A stretch of DNA of 64,000 nt from Meandrina meandrites (GCA_963693305.1 OY855916.1:11228001-11292000), one strand, 5' to 3'; counted from the stretch's first letter, positions 44,379-56,749 are shown. Notes: generated from the sequence alone by a model not told the origin. Numbers and translations: made by a program.

Positions 44379-45386
44379 AGTTTGTAATTCACAAGAACAG
44401 AATATCGTAAGCCAAAGATCCTTATGAATCACATTGGTTGAATAGTGCGTAGCGTAAAATCGAACCCAGCAAGAATTCTCGACTACAACATAACAGCGTT
44501 TATTGATAGAGATTGATAGAAATCAAAGTTCCATGCAAGGTTCGTGCCAGAGGTGAAAGTAGATAGAAACCACGTGTTCGAGCTAACTCTGGTCTTATGC
44601 CGTGTGCCGTATACCGTATGCCGGTTCGAACTGAAATACAATAACGAAAATAGAAGCTAACGTGACTAATACGTCTAGATACAAGATATTAAACGATGTA
44701 TTGAAGAAATTATAGCTAACATTCGCAATAACGTCCGATCACGGAGACGAAATATAATCTGTGCATATATTAATCTTAGAGAAAGCTAGCAAACGATAAC
44801 TCCGATAAGGCTATATACGATGACTAATTGTAGACAGTAGTTTATAACGAATAAACACTATATTAAGATATGAACATAACCTAGCGAGATAACGTAACAA
44901 TGTTTCGAGCATAATACTAGCTAACCAACTCGGTAGCGGTGATAGAAACTATTTGATAGTCGGTAAAAACGAAACTTATCCTAAAACGACCAACAAAGAA
45001 AACTAAGATTAACTCCTAAAAAACAAGAAATAGATTACTCACTTTGGTTTGCACACGCACTGAATTAGACTTAATAGAATAGATAACCACGAGTGTAGAG
45101 AGAAATCTATGGCCCAATGCCGAGTAGATGTTGACGCAGTGAAGTCTACACTAGAACTGAACTACTAAGTTGAAAACGCTAAAACTTATGACTAGCGAAA
45201 CGTGCTCGACAAACCTAGAAAAACATTACGCATTTCCCGTGCGGGTGTTAAAGGAAAGGGTAGGAAACCACTATAGCTAAAACTAAACCTTATCTATGAA
45301 AGTGATTATCTTTAAAGAAGTACCGAAACACGAACTAAATGATAGCGCAAAAAACAAACGAGAAAACATCACGTTTCAAACCAACA
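44379..45386. mobile_element. ~1.0 kb insert between the direct repeats
   Basis: A-rich sequence with abundant ACGA, CTAA and TAACG words, visibly different in composition from its neighbours, with no ORF above 60 codons. The words CCGTGTGCCGTATACCGTATGCCGG form a short palindromic run near 44598. I recognise no element type; it may be part of a duplicated or inserted repeat. Confidence 0.45.
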
Positions 45387-45628
45387 CATGATCTCAACAT
45401 AGATCGAAATGTACAGGTGGTGGAAATTTGCTTTATTACGCTCAAGACCTGGATAACAAAGAACTTGAGGCTATCTGAATTCAGATTCTGGATGAAGATG
45501 TTAGAGGTGAGAGAAATCAGGTTAGGCTGGGCCCAACAGTAACACCATCTGACGAAACCATGAAGGCTATTGAGAAATAAACTTGCATGTGTTCCATGCC
45601 AAGTACAACCACAGTCAGGGAGAAAGAT
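45387..45628 (+). repeat. 242-bp direct repeat, copy 2
   Basis: See copy 1. Its right side continues into the QWCLF fragment at 45629. Confidence 0.95.
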
Positions 45629-46000
45629 CTTCAGTGGTGCTTATTTTTTAAGAAACAAGCCAAATCAGGAAGATTGCCACCAACCCAAGGTGCCCTTCAC
45701 AAAGCTCTTTTATATGCCCACCAACAAGCTATTATGTGGAACAACGATGTTGTCGCAAACCCCGACATACTATGGGATAATGGCTGGCTGAGAATAGTGA
45801 CAACAGACGGCTTCTAGTGATGTCAAAGCTACCGCTAGCATCAGAAGCCATCATACATCTAGTTAAATGTGGACGGATGAAGCAATGCGCAAGCAGTCGG
45901 TACCTGTGTTGCAGAAATCGACTGCTGGGCACTCTCCCTGCCCTGATGGACAGTTTAATAGGTGTTAGACAACTGATGAATGTCGAGGAATAAGATAAGA
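45629..46000 (+). pseudogene. Cys-rich C-terminal fragment of a dispersed repeat-type protein
   Basis: The first frame reads QWCLFFKKQAKSGRLPP ... AHQQAIMWNND; after a frameshift at ~45815, EAIIHLVKCG followed by a CxxxxxC-rich part. This order (AHYQAxxWxxD, then APEAIIHLVKCGC and a cysteine-rich tail) is a recurrent repeat-associated protein end in invertebrate genomes; I recall it as CXC/tesmin-like but am not certain. Broken by the frameshift and by loss of cysteines. Confidence 0.5.
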
Positions 46001-47055
46001 TTAGAGTTAAAGAAAATGAACAGTTGAACCTTGAAAGTTTTCTCACATATGTTTGTATGCTTATATGTTTCTATATATGAAGTTTTATGTTATTTTGTAA
46101 GTTAGAACTGTCAGCTATATGATACCATAAGGAAATATTTTGAAAGTTTCTAGGTGACCCGTCAACATCATATTGTGCGAGCTCAGTCTGATTTTGTGTC
46201 TTTCTATCGTCTTGTGCTTTTACTTCTAGCCTCCTCCCAGCTTTAATGCAAATGTTTTCCTTGTGTTTTTCAATTTATAAGAATTGGAATGTTCTTTTTT
46301 TCTTTCCAAAAACTGTTTGTTTTAGCGGGAAAGTATACGAACTGCGTTAAAATCAAAGTTTGCTTTACGCACACAAATGGTTTTCCCGCGTCAATAAAAC
46401 GTGATTTGATTGGTTTAGATTCATCTGGTGATAATCCGTGCACCAATCAGCTGCAGGGTCGTTAATGCATTAACAACCTGCTGGACGTCATTTGCGGCCC
46501 ACGAAGCGCGTGTTTTGAAGAGGGCGGTATATTGGCCGCGTATATTGATAATAATGTAGGTTTTTTATAGTAGGTTAAATTTCTTTTTTGTTTTACAAAT
46601 GTGAAATTTAATGAAATTATATATTTAGAATGATTTTTTTTTTGTATTCCAAATACTTAGCTATAAAATGGAGTCTAGCAGGACAAAAAGGTCAGAATGA
46701 GCTTGGCTTATAACGGAGGAATCTACAATGTTTGGGACTATTTTGAAGAAGGGGAAGACCATCTTTCTGGCAAGTTAGTGGAACCCTTGATCCTGATCGG
46801 GAAGATCCCTAACGGCCAATAGGATTTCTGACCAGCAGAAGGCTGTTAAATCCTTGTAAGGGCAGTGTCGTACTATTTTTGTGAGCTGTGTGCTATCCAC
46901 AATTATTAAAAACTAGCTATGGTATATTGCGAATCCTCAATTTTAATTGATTGACGTGTAATGGTGTATGAGTCATATACCATTGATTACTAATATGACT
47001 TGTTAGGTGTGCGTGTCTAATTTTAGCCGATTTTGAGGTATTTCTTTGGGCGTTT
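46001..47055. other. Intergenic, no gene supported
   Basis: Contains CCAATCA-type words (46388-46450) arranged around an imperfect palindrome, common in hairpin repeats here. No ORF or element boundary identified. Confidence 0.4.
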
Positions 47056-47172
47056 TTAATAAAACAATTATTCCAATCACGCTTGTTGGATATGAGTTCG
47101 TCATAGCCAACGAGGCGTGTAGCGCCTCGTTGGCTATCTGTCATTTCATATTCAACGCGCGCTCGTGGAATA
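47056..47172. mobile_element. Hairpin MITE (family A), second copy
   Basis: AAACAATTATTCCA, TGTTGGATATGAG and TAGCCAACGAGGCG in the left half are mirrored on the right (GCCTCGTTGGCTA, TTCAACGCG, TGGAATA). Same family as 22988-23116. Confidence 0.75.
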
Positions 47173-47743
47173 CAGTATGTGGCTCTTGGTCCGCGAGATA
47201 AAGTTATAATCTTGAATATCTCACATGAATCACAACTTCACAATCTCACATTTTCCCTGAAGATAGTTTTCATTTTCCTCGTGAAAACTGTCTAGTGGCG
47301 AATTACCAGATAATAACATATTTTGCTTGCAATTAGAAAAAAGGTGGCCGTGCTCGTAGGCCCTTGGTCCGCAAATCGTATAAGCAGCACGAGAATCCCG
47401 ATAATTTTCGTAAGATAATGAAAATTTAGCAATATTTTCTTTGTGCCTTTTTATTAACCTTGAAGAATTCAAACTACAATTCAAAGTCCCTTTTTATTTT
47501 TTTTTCTTTAATAAAAATGGTATATAGTTTTGAGGCATCGGAGGTGTTTGTAAAACAGATATAAAGACGTCCTGGAAACATATGGAAAATATGTCGTTTT
47601 TCCGCTTTACGAAATGCAAGGTCAGAGGTCGTGGACCAGGGGCCACCAAGCGAAAATTGTTGATACTTTTCAAAAGCCAATAAAAGTAAAATATAAAACT
47701 CTACAGGAAATCTGTTTACAAAAAGGATTTTCTGTTAACTTGT

Positions 47744-48159
47744 CAGGGACCGCGGAGGGGGAGGAGATGGTAGGGCTATAGCCCTACCACTTTTTTGCTT
47801 GGGTTGATTTTTTTAGGGCTCCAGATGCCAGGGATAATGTATGAATTTTACAACTTGAAGTAACAAAAGGCTTCTACTTTTGCATATGCGCGGTTCACGA
47901 TGTCAAAGACTCGGCACAGTTGCGCGGAATGGAAACTTTGACAACTTCAAAAAGTAGGTAGCAAGCTTAAGCAGTTTCATTTAACATATTTACTGCATTG
48001 GAAGGTATACTAAGTGGGGACGGCTTTGTTACATTTATTGGGGTTGTAAATGATGGCGCGCAAATGCATGATAAGTGGCAGAACAGTGACCCCAAATGCT
48101 AGTTTGTCTTGGACAGATTTTTTAGCCCTACCACTTTAGAATGGTCTGCGCGGTCCCTG
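47744..48159. mobile_element. Non-autonomous DNA transposon, 416 bp, CAGGGACCGCG termini
   Basis: An 11-bp perfect TIR (CAGGGACCGCG / CGCGGTCCCTG) and longer imperfect arms with TGGTAGGGCT / AGCCCTACCA. CTTGT lies on both outer sides (47739-47743 and 48160-48164), so the duplication is at least 5 bp. The CAGGG end suggests hAT-like, but hAT usually leaves 8 bp, so the class is uncertain. Confidence 0.75.
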
Positions 48160-48916
48160 CTTGTTCTGCAAAAAAATACGCCTTCTCGTTGCGTTTTATC
48201 TATGTGCTGGCTTGTAATCTACAGAGCCGAGAAATTGGAAACTACAAGAAAGACAAATTTACTTACTTGCTTCAAAACAAACTTGAATTCCTTGCGCCTT
48301 CAGCAAGAGCAGAAAAGACGAAACTTTGTCACATAAAAAAGACTAACTAAACAATAAATCATTTGATACATTCGCTTCTTTTCGTATTTATTTAGTGGGG
48401 AAATTTTCCATCATTTTCGAAAACGTTGCGGACCAGGGGCCACATACCTTAGTTGTTAAATATAACATGTATATCATCATCAGCCTCAAACGTTACAGTT
48501 TGTCTTTTCTGTTCTGAAGAACATTTTATGACTTTTGAAACGATTTTGATCAGTATAGCAATCACAGACCATGCCTGATTAACTAGGTGCAAAACAATTT
48601 TGGCTTTCTGTGAAATGTTTGCGAATCCTTGGCAACATAGTTCTTTTACTATTACTAAGATCCTTTTGCTTGAATAATTTATTGGGTTGGTATTAGGTCC
48701 GCTTTTCACAGACTTTGGACCTGTTCACAGCACTTTCGAACAAAACCGCACGAAGACTGGCAACCTTAATTTATGGAGTAGAATGTATATCTGACACTAA
48801 CTAACAGAAAGTATTTGTTAACATATTACTATTTTATCAATCAAAGTAGACCATAAATTGATCGTTTTTCTTGGAGTTGTGAAATGTTATATTTCGAGTT
48901 TCCGTTATTTTCAATT
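48160..48916. other. 3' flank of the 48.9-51.8 kb gene
   Basis: No gene. TTTATT at 48678-48683 is AATAAA on the minus strand, the nearest candidate polyadenylation signal of the large minus-strand gene, ~235 bases after its stop. Confidence 0.45.
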
Positions 48917-51812
48917 TCAGTCCATGCAATCATCTGTCTTTGGTGTAAGCATTTCATAAACAGTGAAGGTTTCCAGGTCGATTCTTTTCTTCGTCTCCGT
49001 GGCTAAGTCGAAGACAATAGGCTGCCTGAGAGACCCATCCCTTGGTTCGTAATCGATGCGTTCGATGTTCTTTAGGCTCAAAGAATGTGTAGTTGTGCCA
49101 TCGTCTTTGGTGATTTCCAGTTTCCAGGCCCCTTCGATTCCGTTTTTCAACACAATCCTACGTCGGTTAGGTTTCAACCAGTTTCTTAGTTCGTCAGTGA
49201 AAATCAATGCGTCTGGATCCCAGTGCTGACCACCCTTGATGTCAAATTGGTATTTCAAGGTCGATGCCGGATTCATAGTAACAGGCGGCTTCAGCAACAC
49301 TTCCTGGGAAACTCCGAGCTGTCCTTCGAATATTTTGTCAAAGTGGTAGCTCTGCCGTTTGTTTAGCTTTGCCAGCTCTGTATTCACATCAATTTGAATA
49401 CGTTTGTCACGATAAAGGTCGGCCAGCAAGCGAACTTTTCCATCATTGCGTTGTTCCAAAACTCTTGCAAATTGCTTATCGATAGGGAGCTGGATATTAT
49501 TTCCGAGACATTCTGGATGATTTTGGTCTCGGGGTACAAAGAACTTCAGATTCCAGGTAGGACGTTCAGGGTCAAAGCTGCGAAGAAGTACAACGGAAAC
49601 ATTTGCCTTCTGCATGCATCTGTCTATAAAGTCGGTGGACAAGATCAGCGCGCCCTTGGAATCTGTAGCATCGATGGTTTTGAAAACGAACTTGTTTTGG
49701 TGAGGCTGAGGTGGATAAACGCCCACATTCACTTTCAGACAGCTTTGGTTTCGTTCCACAGTAGGGTCAAGAAAGTACTGTGTTTTTCCACTTGAATCAA
49801 TAATGGCTGCGTCACTGGTTTTCACTGGAAGTTGATCCAGGGTCATTTCGATTCCGTCCTGCTCTGTTCTCACCACGTGATTACCGTTACTTTTTTGGCT
49901 AAAAACAATGTGTGCGCGGAAGTGATCTGCGCATCCCTGCCCATTATCTTCGTAAATGTACATTGTACGTTCCTGTTTCGAAAACTTAAGACATCTGTTT
50001 GTTATTCGACGGTTGTTGCGGCTTTCGAGGATGATTTTGCCGGGTGTTTTAGATTGATCATCAATGGTGGTACGCGAGAATATGATAGGATGTAGGTACA
50101 TCTTATATATGTTGTGTCCCTTTGTTTGCCGAATAAAAAACATTCCACCCAACATGATTTCTACTATGTCGTTGTAAGGCGTACCCACGAACATCTTAAT
50201 CCCTTGAACGAAACCCCAGTAAACGCTCACTGGCGTTCCTCCATCATTAGCAACTCTATAGTACAAATTCCCATAAAAAATCTCGTACTCGACACCAAGA
50301 ATTTTTTGTTCGCGCTTTTGTACTTTTGGCATTCCTTCGAAAGAAAGGACGTCGTTATTTCTCCGAATTACCTTGTGCATCCCATAAGCTGAATAGATTG
50401 CAATAAATGCCTTTGCGTTCGGGTTTCCTGGTTGCTGAAAACCCGGCATTATTCTTGGTTTTCCTATCAAGCCATTTATTTCAATTACGTCATCTCCACC
50501 GCCAGTTTTAACATTAACGGTTGCAAGCGCCCACCTTGGCGAAATGTCGTACATATCGTCAATGACTACATTGTCTGATTTCTCATCTCTCTCGCTCTTG
50601 TAAGTTATAATGTCCAGTCCTTTAAGTTCCACACCAGGTTTTCCAGCCACCAAATTAGTGTTTGCTGTAACTGTAGCACCCTTAAATTGATCTGTTACTT
50701 TTTTACCATAGAAATCGTAACCAATGTCGACAAGTCCTTGAGGATTCCAAAACAGATTACTTGGATATTTAGATTTATCCAAATGTCTTTTAGGTCCAAC
50801 AACTAAATAACCATTTTCTTCTTTTGGTGGATTCTCCAATTTGAACTCAACCCTTTGGCTTAACGACGTCCATCTGCCTTGGATGTTTTCCACCAAAAGG
50901 CCTTGGTTAAGCTGATAAACCCATGAGAATTCAAAGTGGTCTCGTTGTGGAACAAGGTTGGGAAGATCCTTAATGTTTCGCTCCAACATCTTTTTTGATC
51001 TGTCTGTGAGGTCTTTAATCATCCTTACATCTTGTTCGATTTGTCTGTATGGATTCAAGGCTGTAAAGATTTCAACCATGATTGATGCCAGTCCAAGGAT
51101 AGCGCCAATCAGTGCTCCTACTGGTCCAGCAACCGCTGCCAACGTAGAACCTGTGGTAGCAAGTGCAGCGACAACAAATCCGGTAACCCCAGCAAGACCT
51201 GATGCAAGGGAAAGTGAACTTGAAGCGATTGCGGCTGGGTCTTTGTTCTTTATCGCCTCTGCAAGCTGCCACGCACTGACACCCACGGTTGCTGCATCAA
51301 ACAATGGTCCTGCAATTACATCGGCCCATTTGACGACCTTCACTGCTGTCTTGAGTCCCCTCAGATCCGTCACTAGATCTGTGTACATCTGGCTGTTTTG
51401 AAAAATTTTAGCGACATCCGTTTGGAATGCATTGCCAATACTCTTCTTCTTTTGTAAGAGCTTTCCCTTGAGAAAATCTGATTTTGCAGCTCTAGTGGTG
51501 CCGTCAAGGACTTCTGACTTCATAACATTGCGGTAATCACTGTACGCCTGTAAAGTGTTCCGAGACAGTTGTTTATTCTTGACTATCTTATCAACTAGCT
51601 TGTGTACCACTGGGTAAGCGACTCCCTGACCGAGATCCCACACTGTTAAAGTGGCAATAGCGAGTTGAATGGTCTCCATGGCTTCTTGGATCTCTCCCTG
51701 TGACATCTGAGCATATGCAGCCAGTGTGTTAGAGCGCCAGTAAGCGGAAAGAGAGGAAATTGGCCCCCATTTCGTGGCCAATTTAGCCCAATTTATATCC
51801 AAAACAAAAGTA
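48917..51812 (-). CDS. Large RTX-motif, membrane-insertion-like protein (~960 aa), main exon
   Basis: An uninterrupted minus-strand frame of ~961 codons ends at 48917. The 5' edge is probably a splice acceptor (CATTTAAAG, exon from 51812). No ATG before codon 33, so the signal-peptide exon lies upstream and was not found; the truncated copy at 27458 has one. Residues ~1-150 are helical. ~160-249 is a long Gly/Ala-rich hydrophobic stretch (ATTGSTLAAVAGPVGALIGA) resembling membrane-inserting hairpins of pore-forming proteins. TGGGDDVIEI (~433-442) and GTPYNDIVEI (~540-549) resemble RTX calcium-binding nonapeptides. The C-terminal ~320 residues are a conserved domain shared with the 27.5 kb copy. 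Possibly a secreted toxin- or defence-type protein; I do not know the family, and the role is inference. Confidence 0.7.
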
Positions 51813-53529
51813 CTTTAAATGACTAAATTAGCATCATCACGTCTAAAACGACATTCTGCGTAAGGGCTGTTTTGGGCTATAAGTATTTAAAATAGACCTA
51901 TTGCAAGGACTAAAATGGTTATTGGCATGCATAAAAATGGCCCCATTTCAGTCAATACACAAAACTGCCTTCATGTAAATTAAAAACCACAACAGGCAGT
52001 AATGACAGTATATTATACACAGGAGACACACATTTTGTGAACACGTAAAAATATTTTATTCTCCTATTAAGCTTAAAGCAGAAACACAAAATTCCTGGCA
52101 AATTCACCGTATGCCATACATGTCTTAATAAAAACTGCAATTTTATAAGTATACTGAATCACACATTTCTCTGATTTGGAATATACTGCATAACAAAAAA
52201 AAAACCTTCTCCAACGGCTGCATAAATATTGTCTGATTTTAGCCAACTCTGCCTACAGCCTCATCGGCTAAGTATCCGGCGATATTACGCATAATTTCGC
52301 AGGATAATTGTTAACTAGCTGTAGTGCAACAATGTGTTGAGGAATAAGGGCATTGCTGGTGTGCAGTTAATTTTTGGAAAAAGGCAAGCTAGCAAAAAAC
52401 AAAATGAGGTGCAATCATGAAGGCATATTACTGTTGATGCCATGGCATGCATAGCTAATAAAGCCCATACATGTATACATCTACATACAGCGGATTCAGG
52501 TTGAGCGTTTAACGGTCTCAGTTGTCGCATTCGTTGTCACGGTTGAATTGATTGCATTGCAAGGCAAAATGACAGACGTTGCTGGGCGGGAATGTCAACC
52601 TTCTGCCTGGGAAAACTACAACATGCTTTTTCCTGACAGAACATCGTCATTCCTCCTCTAGAGCAGCATCTGTCATTTTGCCTCGCAACGCAGTCAATTC
52701 AACCGTAATAATGAATGCGACAACTGAGGCTGTTAAGCCTCAACCTGAATCTGCTGTAAATCACACACAAAACAACACTAATCACCAAAAGGATCAGAAT
52801 GAAATTATTGCAGCAAACTTTCCAATTGAACTGGAAATTAAAAAAAGCCTACAGGTAAAAATTCAGGGCTTCAACAGGATTTGAAACTGTGACTTCTGCA
52901 ATTTACATTTGAACTATTTCATATACTTCACATCAGAATAAAAATTGTTGCCAAAAAGCTGTTATTGAGAACCTGTAGAAGTAGTTATAAATCAATTTGT
53001 GAACAATTTATTTATTTTAATAAACATTGTATAACAAAATTAGTTTTATTTTGTGCAAAATTAAACAGTTAGCTAAAGAAAAAATTAATAAAAATAAAAA
53101 ACCACCAGACAGAAAATGTTGCATGCAGATTGATATAAAGTGTAGGAAACAAAATATTGGTTTCTACTTACTGGGTACATTTGACCATCCAACTCTTTCA
53201 TCTGAAAATAACATACAAGCAATTACATCATTTTGAATGCCATTACCAAGTATTTCAATGTACAAAATTAATTAAAGAAAAAATACATGTAAAGTTAGAC
53301 AGAGAGAGTACAGTAATTATCACAAAAACAGGTTTTTGTCTAAGGCTATTTGACTATGTCCAGTAAATGCCATATTGAATGCATTTTTTTATATTTACAC
53401 ACATGTGCAAAGATTTTTTTTTTATTAAACACTTTGCTCTGTAAATTAAGCTGCACTGCATATTGATCAATTGATGCTGTAACAGTCATTTGCAAAATAC
53501 ATGTGCAGTTGTATATGTGGCTGTTACAC
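51813..53529. other. Upstream of the large gene; no gene supported
   Basis: AT-rich. I looked for the missing signal-peptide exon on the minus strand and found none. The main structure is the hairpin at 52486-52758. Confidence 0.45.
52486..52758. mobile_element. Inverted-repeat element with ~100-bp arms
   Basis: Left arm TACAGCGGATTCAGGTTGAG ... CAAGGCAAAATGACAGA is mirrored by TCTGTCATTTTGCCTCGCAA ... CTCAACCTGAATCTGCTGTA. A ~70-bp spacer carries CTTCTGCCTGGG. The open frame 52579-52884 reads through one arm and is not evidence of a gene. Confidence 0.85.
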
Positions 53530-54340
53530 AAAGCTACTGTGCAGTGTTAGTGCTGTTTAGTGAGATTTATCAATGCCTAACAGGACAGGATACCTCAGCT
53601 TAAAGCCTCACTCCAACCTGGCATATACCTAAATCCCACCATACATTTAAAGCAGTACTGCACTAAAGGTAAAAAGCTTAGAATATATTTTTATGTACAT
53701 GTATTAAGGGCACCTCATAGCTACTGTGCAGTGTGGTGCAGTTCAGTGAGATTTATCAATGCCTAACAGGACAGGATACCTCAGCTTAAAGCCTCACTCC
53801 AACCTGGCATATACCTAAATCCCACCATACATTTAAAGCAGTACTGCACCTGAGGTAAAATGCTAAGAATATATTTTTATGTACATGTATTAAGGGCACC
53901 TCATAGCTACTTTGCAGTGTGATGCAGTTCAGTGAGATTTATCAATGCCTAACAGGACAGGATACCTCAGCTTAAAGCCTCACTCCAACCTGGCATATAC
54001 CTAAATCCCACAATACATTTAAAGCAGTACTGCACCTGAGGTAAAAAGCTAAGAATATATTTTTATGTCCATGTATTAAGGGCATGTCATAGCTACTGTG
54101 CAGTGTAATGCAGTTCAGTGAGATTTATCAATGCCTAACAGGACAGGATACCAAAGCTTAAAGCCTCACTCCAACCTGGCATATACCTAAATCACACCAT
54201 ACATTTTAAGCAGTACTGCGCAAAAGAGAAAGGGATCAGAATATATTATTGCACTGAACAGTATAACTTTCCTCGCATAAACCAAGCATAGCAACCTGGC
54301 ATACTGTATACCTTCATCACACCATAAAGCAGCACTGCAC
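53530..54340 (+). repeat. Satellite-like tandem repeat, ~185-bp unit, 4 full copies plus decayed end
   Basis: The word AACAGGACAGGATACC lies at about 53580, 53765, 53951 and 54137 (spacing 185, 186, 186). Units share GCAGTACTGCAC, TTAAAGCCTCACTCCAACC and TATTTTTATGTACATGTATT. The third and fourth units differ by a few substitutions. A fifth (54240-54340) is decayed. Two GTACTGCAC-type words per unit could form a hairpin. Confidence 0.9.
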
Positions 54341-55029
54341 CAGCCGAAATATATAAATTTAAACTAAATATTATTAACGATAAGCTGTATACATGTATAT
54401 AATTGCAATGTAATAGCAGATAAACCAGACATAAACATGTGGATCATAAGATGTGCCTTTGCCTAATGATATTACTACTGTACAATAAGCTAGCCCTGAG
54501 AATTTATTATTTACACAGGGCACATGATCAGTAAAACTGTTTTCCCTTAGAAGTATAGCCTGGTACCAATTTATACATGTACATACAGTTCCTTGCCAGT
54601 ACGAGAGGCATGTAGTTAAGAGCAGAAAATATTGTTACAGTGAAACGAAATACATGTCTAAACTTATAAAGCTAAATTAAGGATTTCATTTAAGCCAAGC
54701 ATTGATAAACGTTTTTCAAAACTAGCATGTTGGAAAAATCTTCCTTTGGCAGCTGCTGCCTACCTTGAAAGGCAATCCAGGAATCAAGATGCAAATGGAC
54801 ATGAGCTTACCTTTGTCAACAATGCTTGAAGCATCCGATGTATAAAGGCTTCATGTAGCTGTTTGAACTTTCAAATGCGCCTTGTGAGATGAAAAACATC
54901 GAGTAAAAATCACTCCAATGATGAAGGGCGACCTTCGAAACCGTTGCAAACCGTTTTACGAATCGAGCGCCAAAAGTACCGAAGGGGACGCCGGGAATAA
55001 CTTACACTGCGCATGTTCCATTTTTTCCC
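54341..55029. other. Intergenic, no gene supported
   Basis: AT-rich sequence following the satellite, with many ACATGTA words. No ORF with a recognisable domain. Confidence 0.45.
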
Positions 55030-55038
55030 AGAGTAACT

Positions 55039-55123
55039 CATTCTCGTCCCCAGAGCCCCCGTTTCTTTTGGTCACGTGGTCGTAACGGCACAAATAAAAC
55101 GAGTAGCTCTGGGGACGAGAATG
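55039..55123. mobile_element. MITE, 85 bp, MULE-like (9-bp target duplication)
   Basis: TIRs CATTCTCGTCCCCAGAGC / GCTCTGGGGACGAGAATG are perfect over 18 bp. The element is flanked by AGAGTAACT at 55030-55038 and 55124-55132. The short length and a 9-bp duplication suggest a Mutator-type family. The degenerate 20356-20438 copy belongs to it. Confidence 0.9.
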
Positions 55124-55379
55124 AGAGTAACTCGGTCAGAGCAAACAGGCACGCAACGCGCACAAACATAAAATAATCACATTCATTGGAAAACAGAAAA
55201 TTCATGCTAAGGGAAAACATTTCTTCGTAAAATTATATTTTAATAGATGGGGGTAGATTAAAAAATAAGCCCATCACATTACAAGTCGAGAGAAACTTCA
55301 GTACGCAGTAATATCAATGTTTGACGAAAGAATTACAAATTTTAAAGGGCCGGCGTTGACGGTCTCAGTTTTACGGCGG

Positions 55380-56100
55380 ATATCTTCAAAAACGATACAA
55401 TCAATGCTGTCGAACCAGCCGAGGTATATATAAACCTCTCTTGTTAGTGGCAGCTCGTCTAGGCCTATGACCAATTACCGGCTCTATTAATAAGAGCCGA
55501 AACTGCTCTAAATCAGAGCCATCTTAGCTTAATGGAAATAACTCTAGAAATAGGAGTCAAGATAACTCTAATAAATGGGGCAGGGGCGGATCTAGGGGAA
55601 AGATGCAGGTGGTGCACCCCCCCCCCCCCCCTCCCCCACCCTGAGATGACCTAGCGCCTTTCTAATACAACTGGTATTCTGCATAGAAAAGAAAAAAAAA
55701 CTATGTGCACCCCCTCCTTAGAAAAATCCTGGAAACGCCCCTTGTGGGATCTGTGGGTCCATTTTGTTTTGTAACAAAATGGGCTACCTTTTCGACGTCA
55801 AATAGTTCCTCCAATAGGAGCTGATACGGCCCTAAAATAGGCCCAAAAAGACTTGAACGAAATTGGCTCTATCAAATTGAGTCAAAATGACTCTAGTGAT
55901 AGGGGCCGATCTGCACCAAGGAGCTGAATTATTGTCCAATGTGGGCTAAATTGGTTTTTAGTGGGGCTAAAATGGTTTTAACTGGGGTCGATTTAGACCA
56001 ATTTAACAAAATGGCCTCACGAAGAGTCAAATCAGCTCCAGGGGCCATAGAGCTGAATCGGCACTTTGGGGCTGAAACAGATCTTTTGAATTTAGCTTGC
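55380..56100 (+). repeat. Low-order repeat with TCTAATAAGAGCC / GGGGCTAAA words
   Basis: Frequent degenerate words (GAGCC, GACTCTA, GGGGCTAAA, ATTGGTCTTAGTGG-like) at 12-25-base spacing on both strands. It looks like a decayed tandem repeat and is split by an inserted element at ~55575-55746. Confidence 0.5.
55575..55746. mobile_element. Short DNA-transposon-like insertion with poly-C run
   Basis: Ends CAGGGGCGGATCTAGG and its imperfect inverse CCTGGAAACGCCCCTT. A run of 17 C at ~55615-55632 lies inside. No exact duplication: GGGGC (left) versus GTGGG (right). Interrupts the surrounding repeat. Confidence 0.5.
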
Positions 56101-56749
56101 TGAAATGTTTAAACTTTCAAACTGGGCCCGTAAAGAACCCTTTATTACTTCATTTATAATTAACTGCCAGTGCTTGCAAAACAATTTATCTCCATTTTTT
56201 ATATCACACACTACAATCATAGGCTGAAATTGGTCTTCCTAAGACAAACGTATTTTTTCCTTTGAGATATGATCAAATTAGTTGACTGAAGAATGGTTAA
56301 AGTCGTTTAGGGATCGAATTACTGCAAAAGACGTCGTCTTAAAATACGCGAGTAAAGTTACGTACCTTAAAATTTGTTGTTACGCTTTTGAAGTTGATTA
56401 ATCTATGGCGATGGGCGAGTTGTTTTGGTAGGTAAGTTTTTTCTAAGTGAACTAAACAAACAGATTATCAGATTGGCGAGTAACATGTTATGATATTTTG
56501 TTCACCTTAAGGCGTAAGTTTTATTATTCATATCCGCCCGGGTTTAAACAATGTTTGTTAAGTAAAGGCAAAGGCAACAGCATTTGGAAAAAAAGACGGA
56601 GTGCATAAAAATAAGGGTAAACAGTCACTGTTACGTAAGGGTAAATGTTTCTCAGTTTATAAGCGATACACTATAAGCTTTAAAGAAACAAAAGCCTACC
56701 TTTTTACAAAGCTTTCCCCTTCTCCTCGGACGTTTGTTTAAATGGTTTT

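Noticed and set aside
44138..45628. LTR retrotransposon with 241-bp LTRs
   Set aside because: The repeats do not begin TG and end CA, there is no primer-binding site or polypurine tract, and the interior has no gag or pol.
49394..50392. Plus-strand open frames opposite the large gene
   Set aside because: Shadows of the 961-codon minus-strand frame.
52579..52884. 101-codon plus-strand ORF as a gene
   Set aside because: It spans the arms of an inverted-repeat element and has no domain.
53530..54340. CRISPR-like array
   Set aside because: Units are fully tandem with no unique spacers of constant length; the context is eukaryotic.
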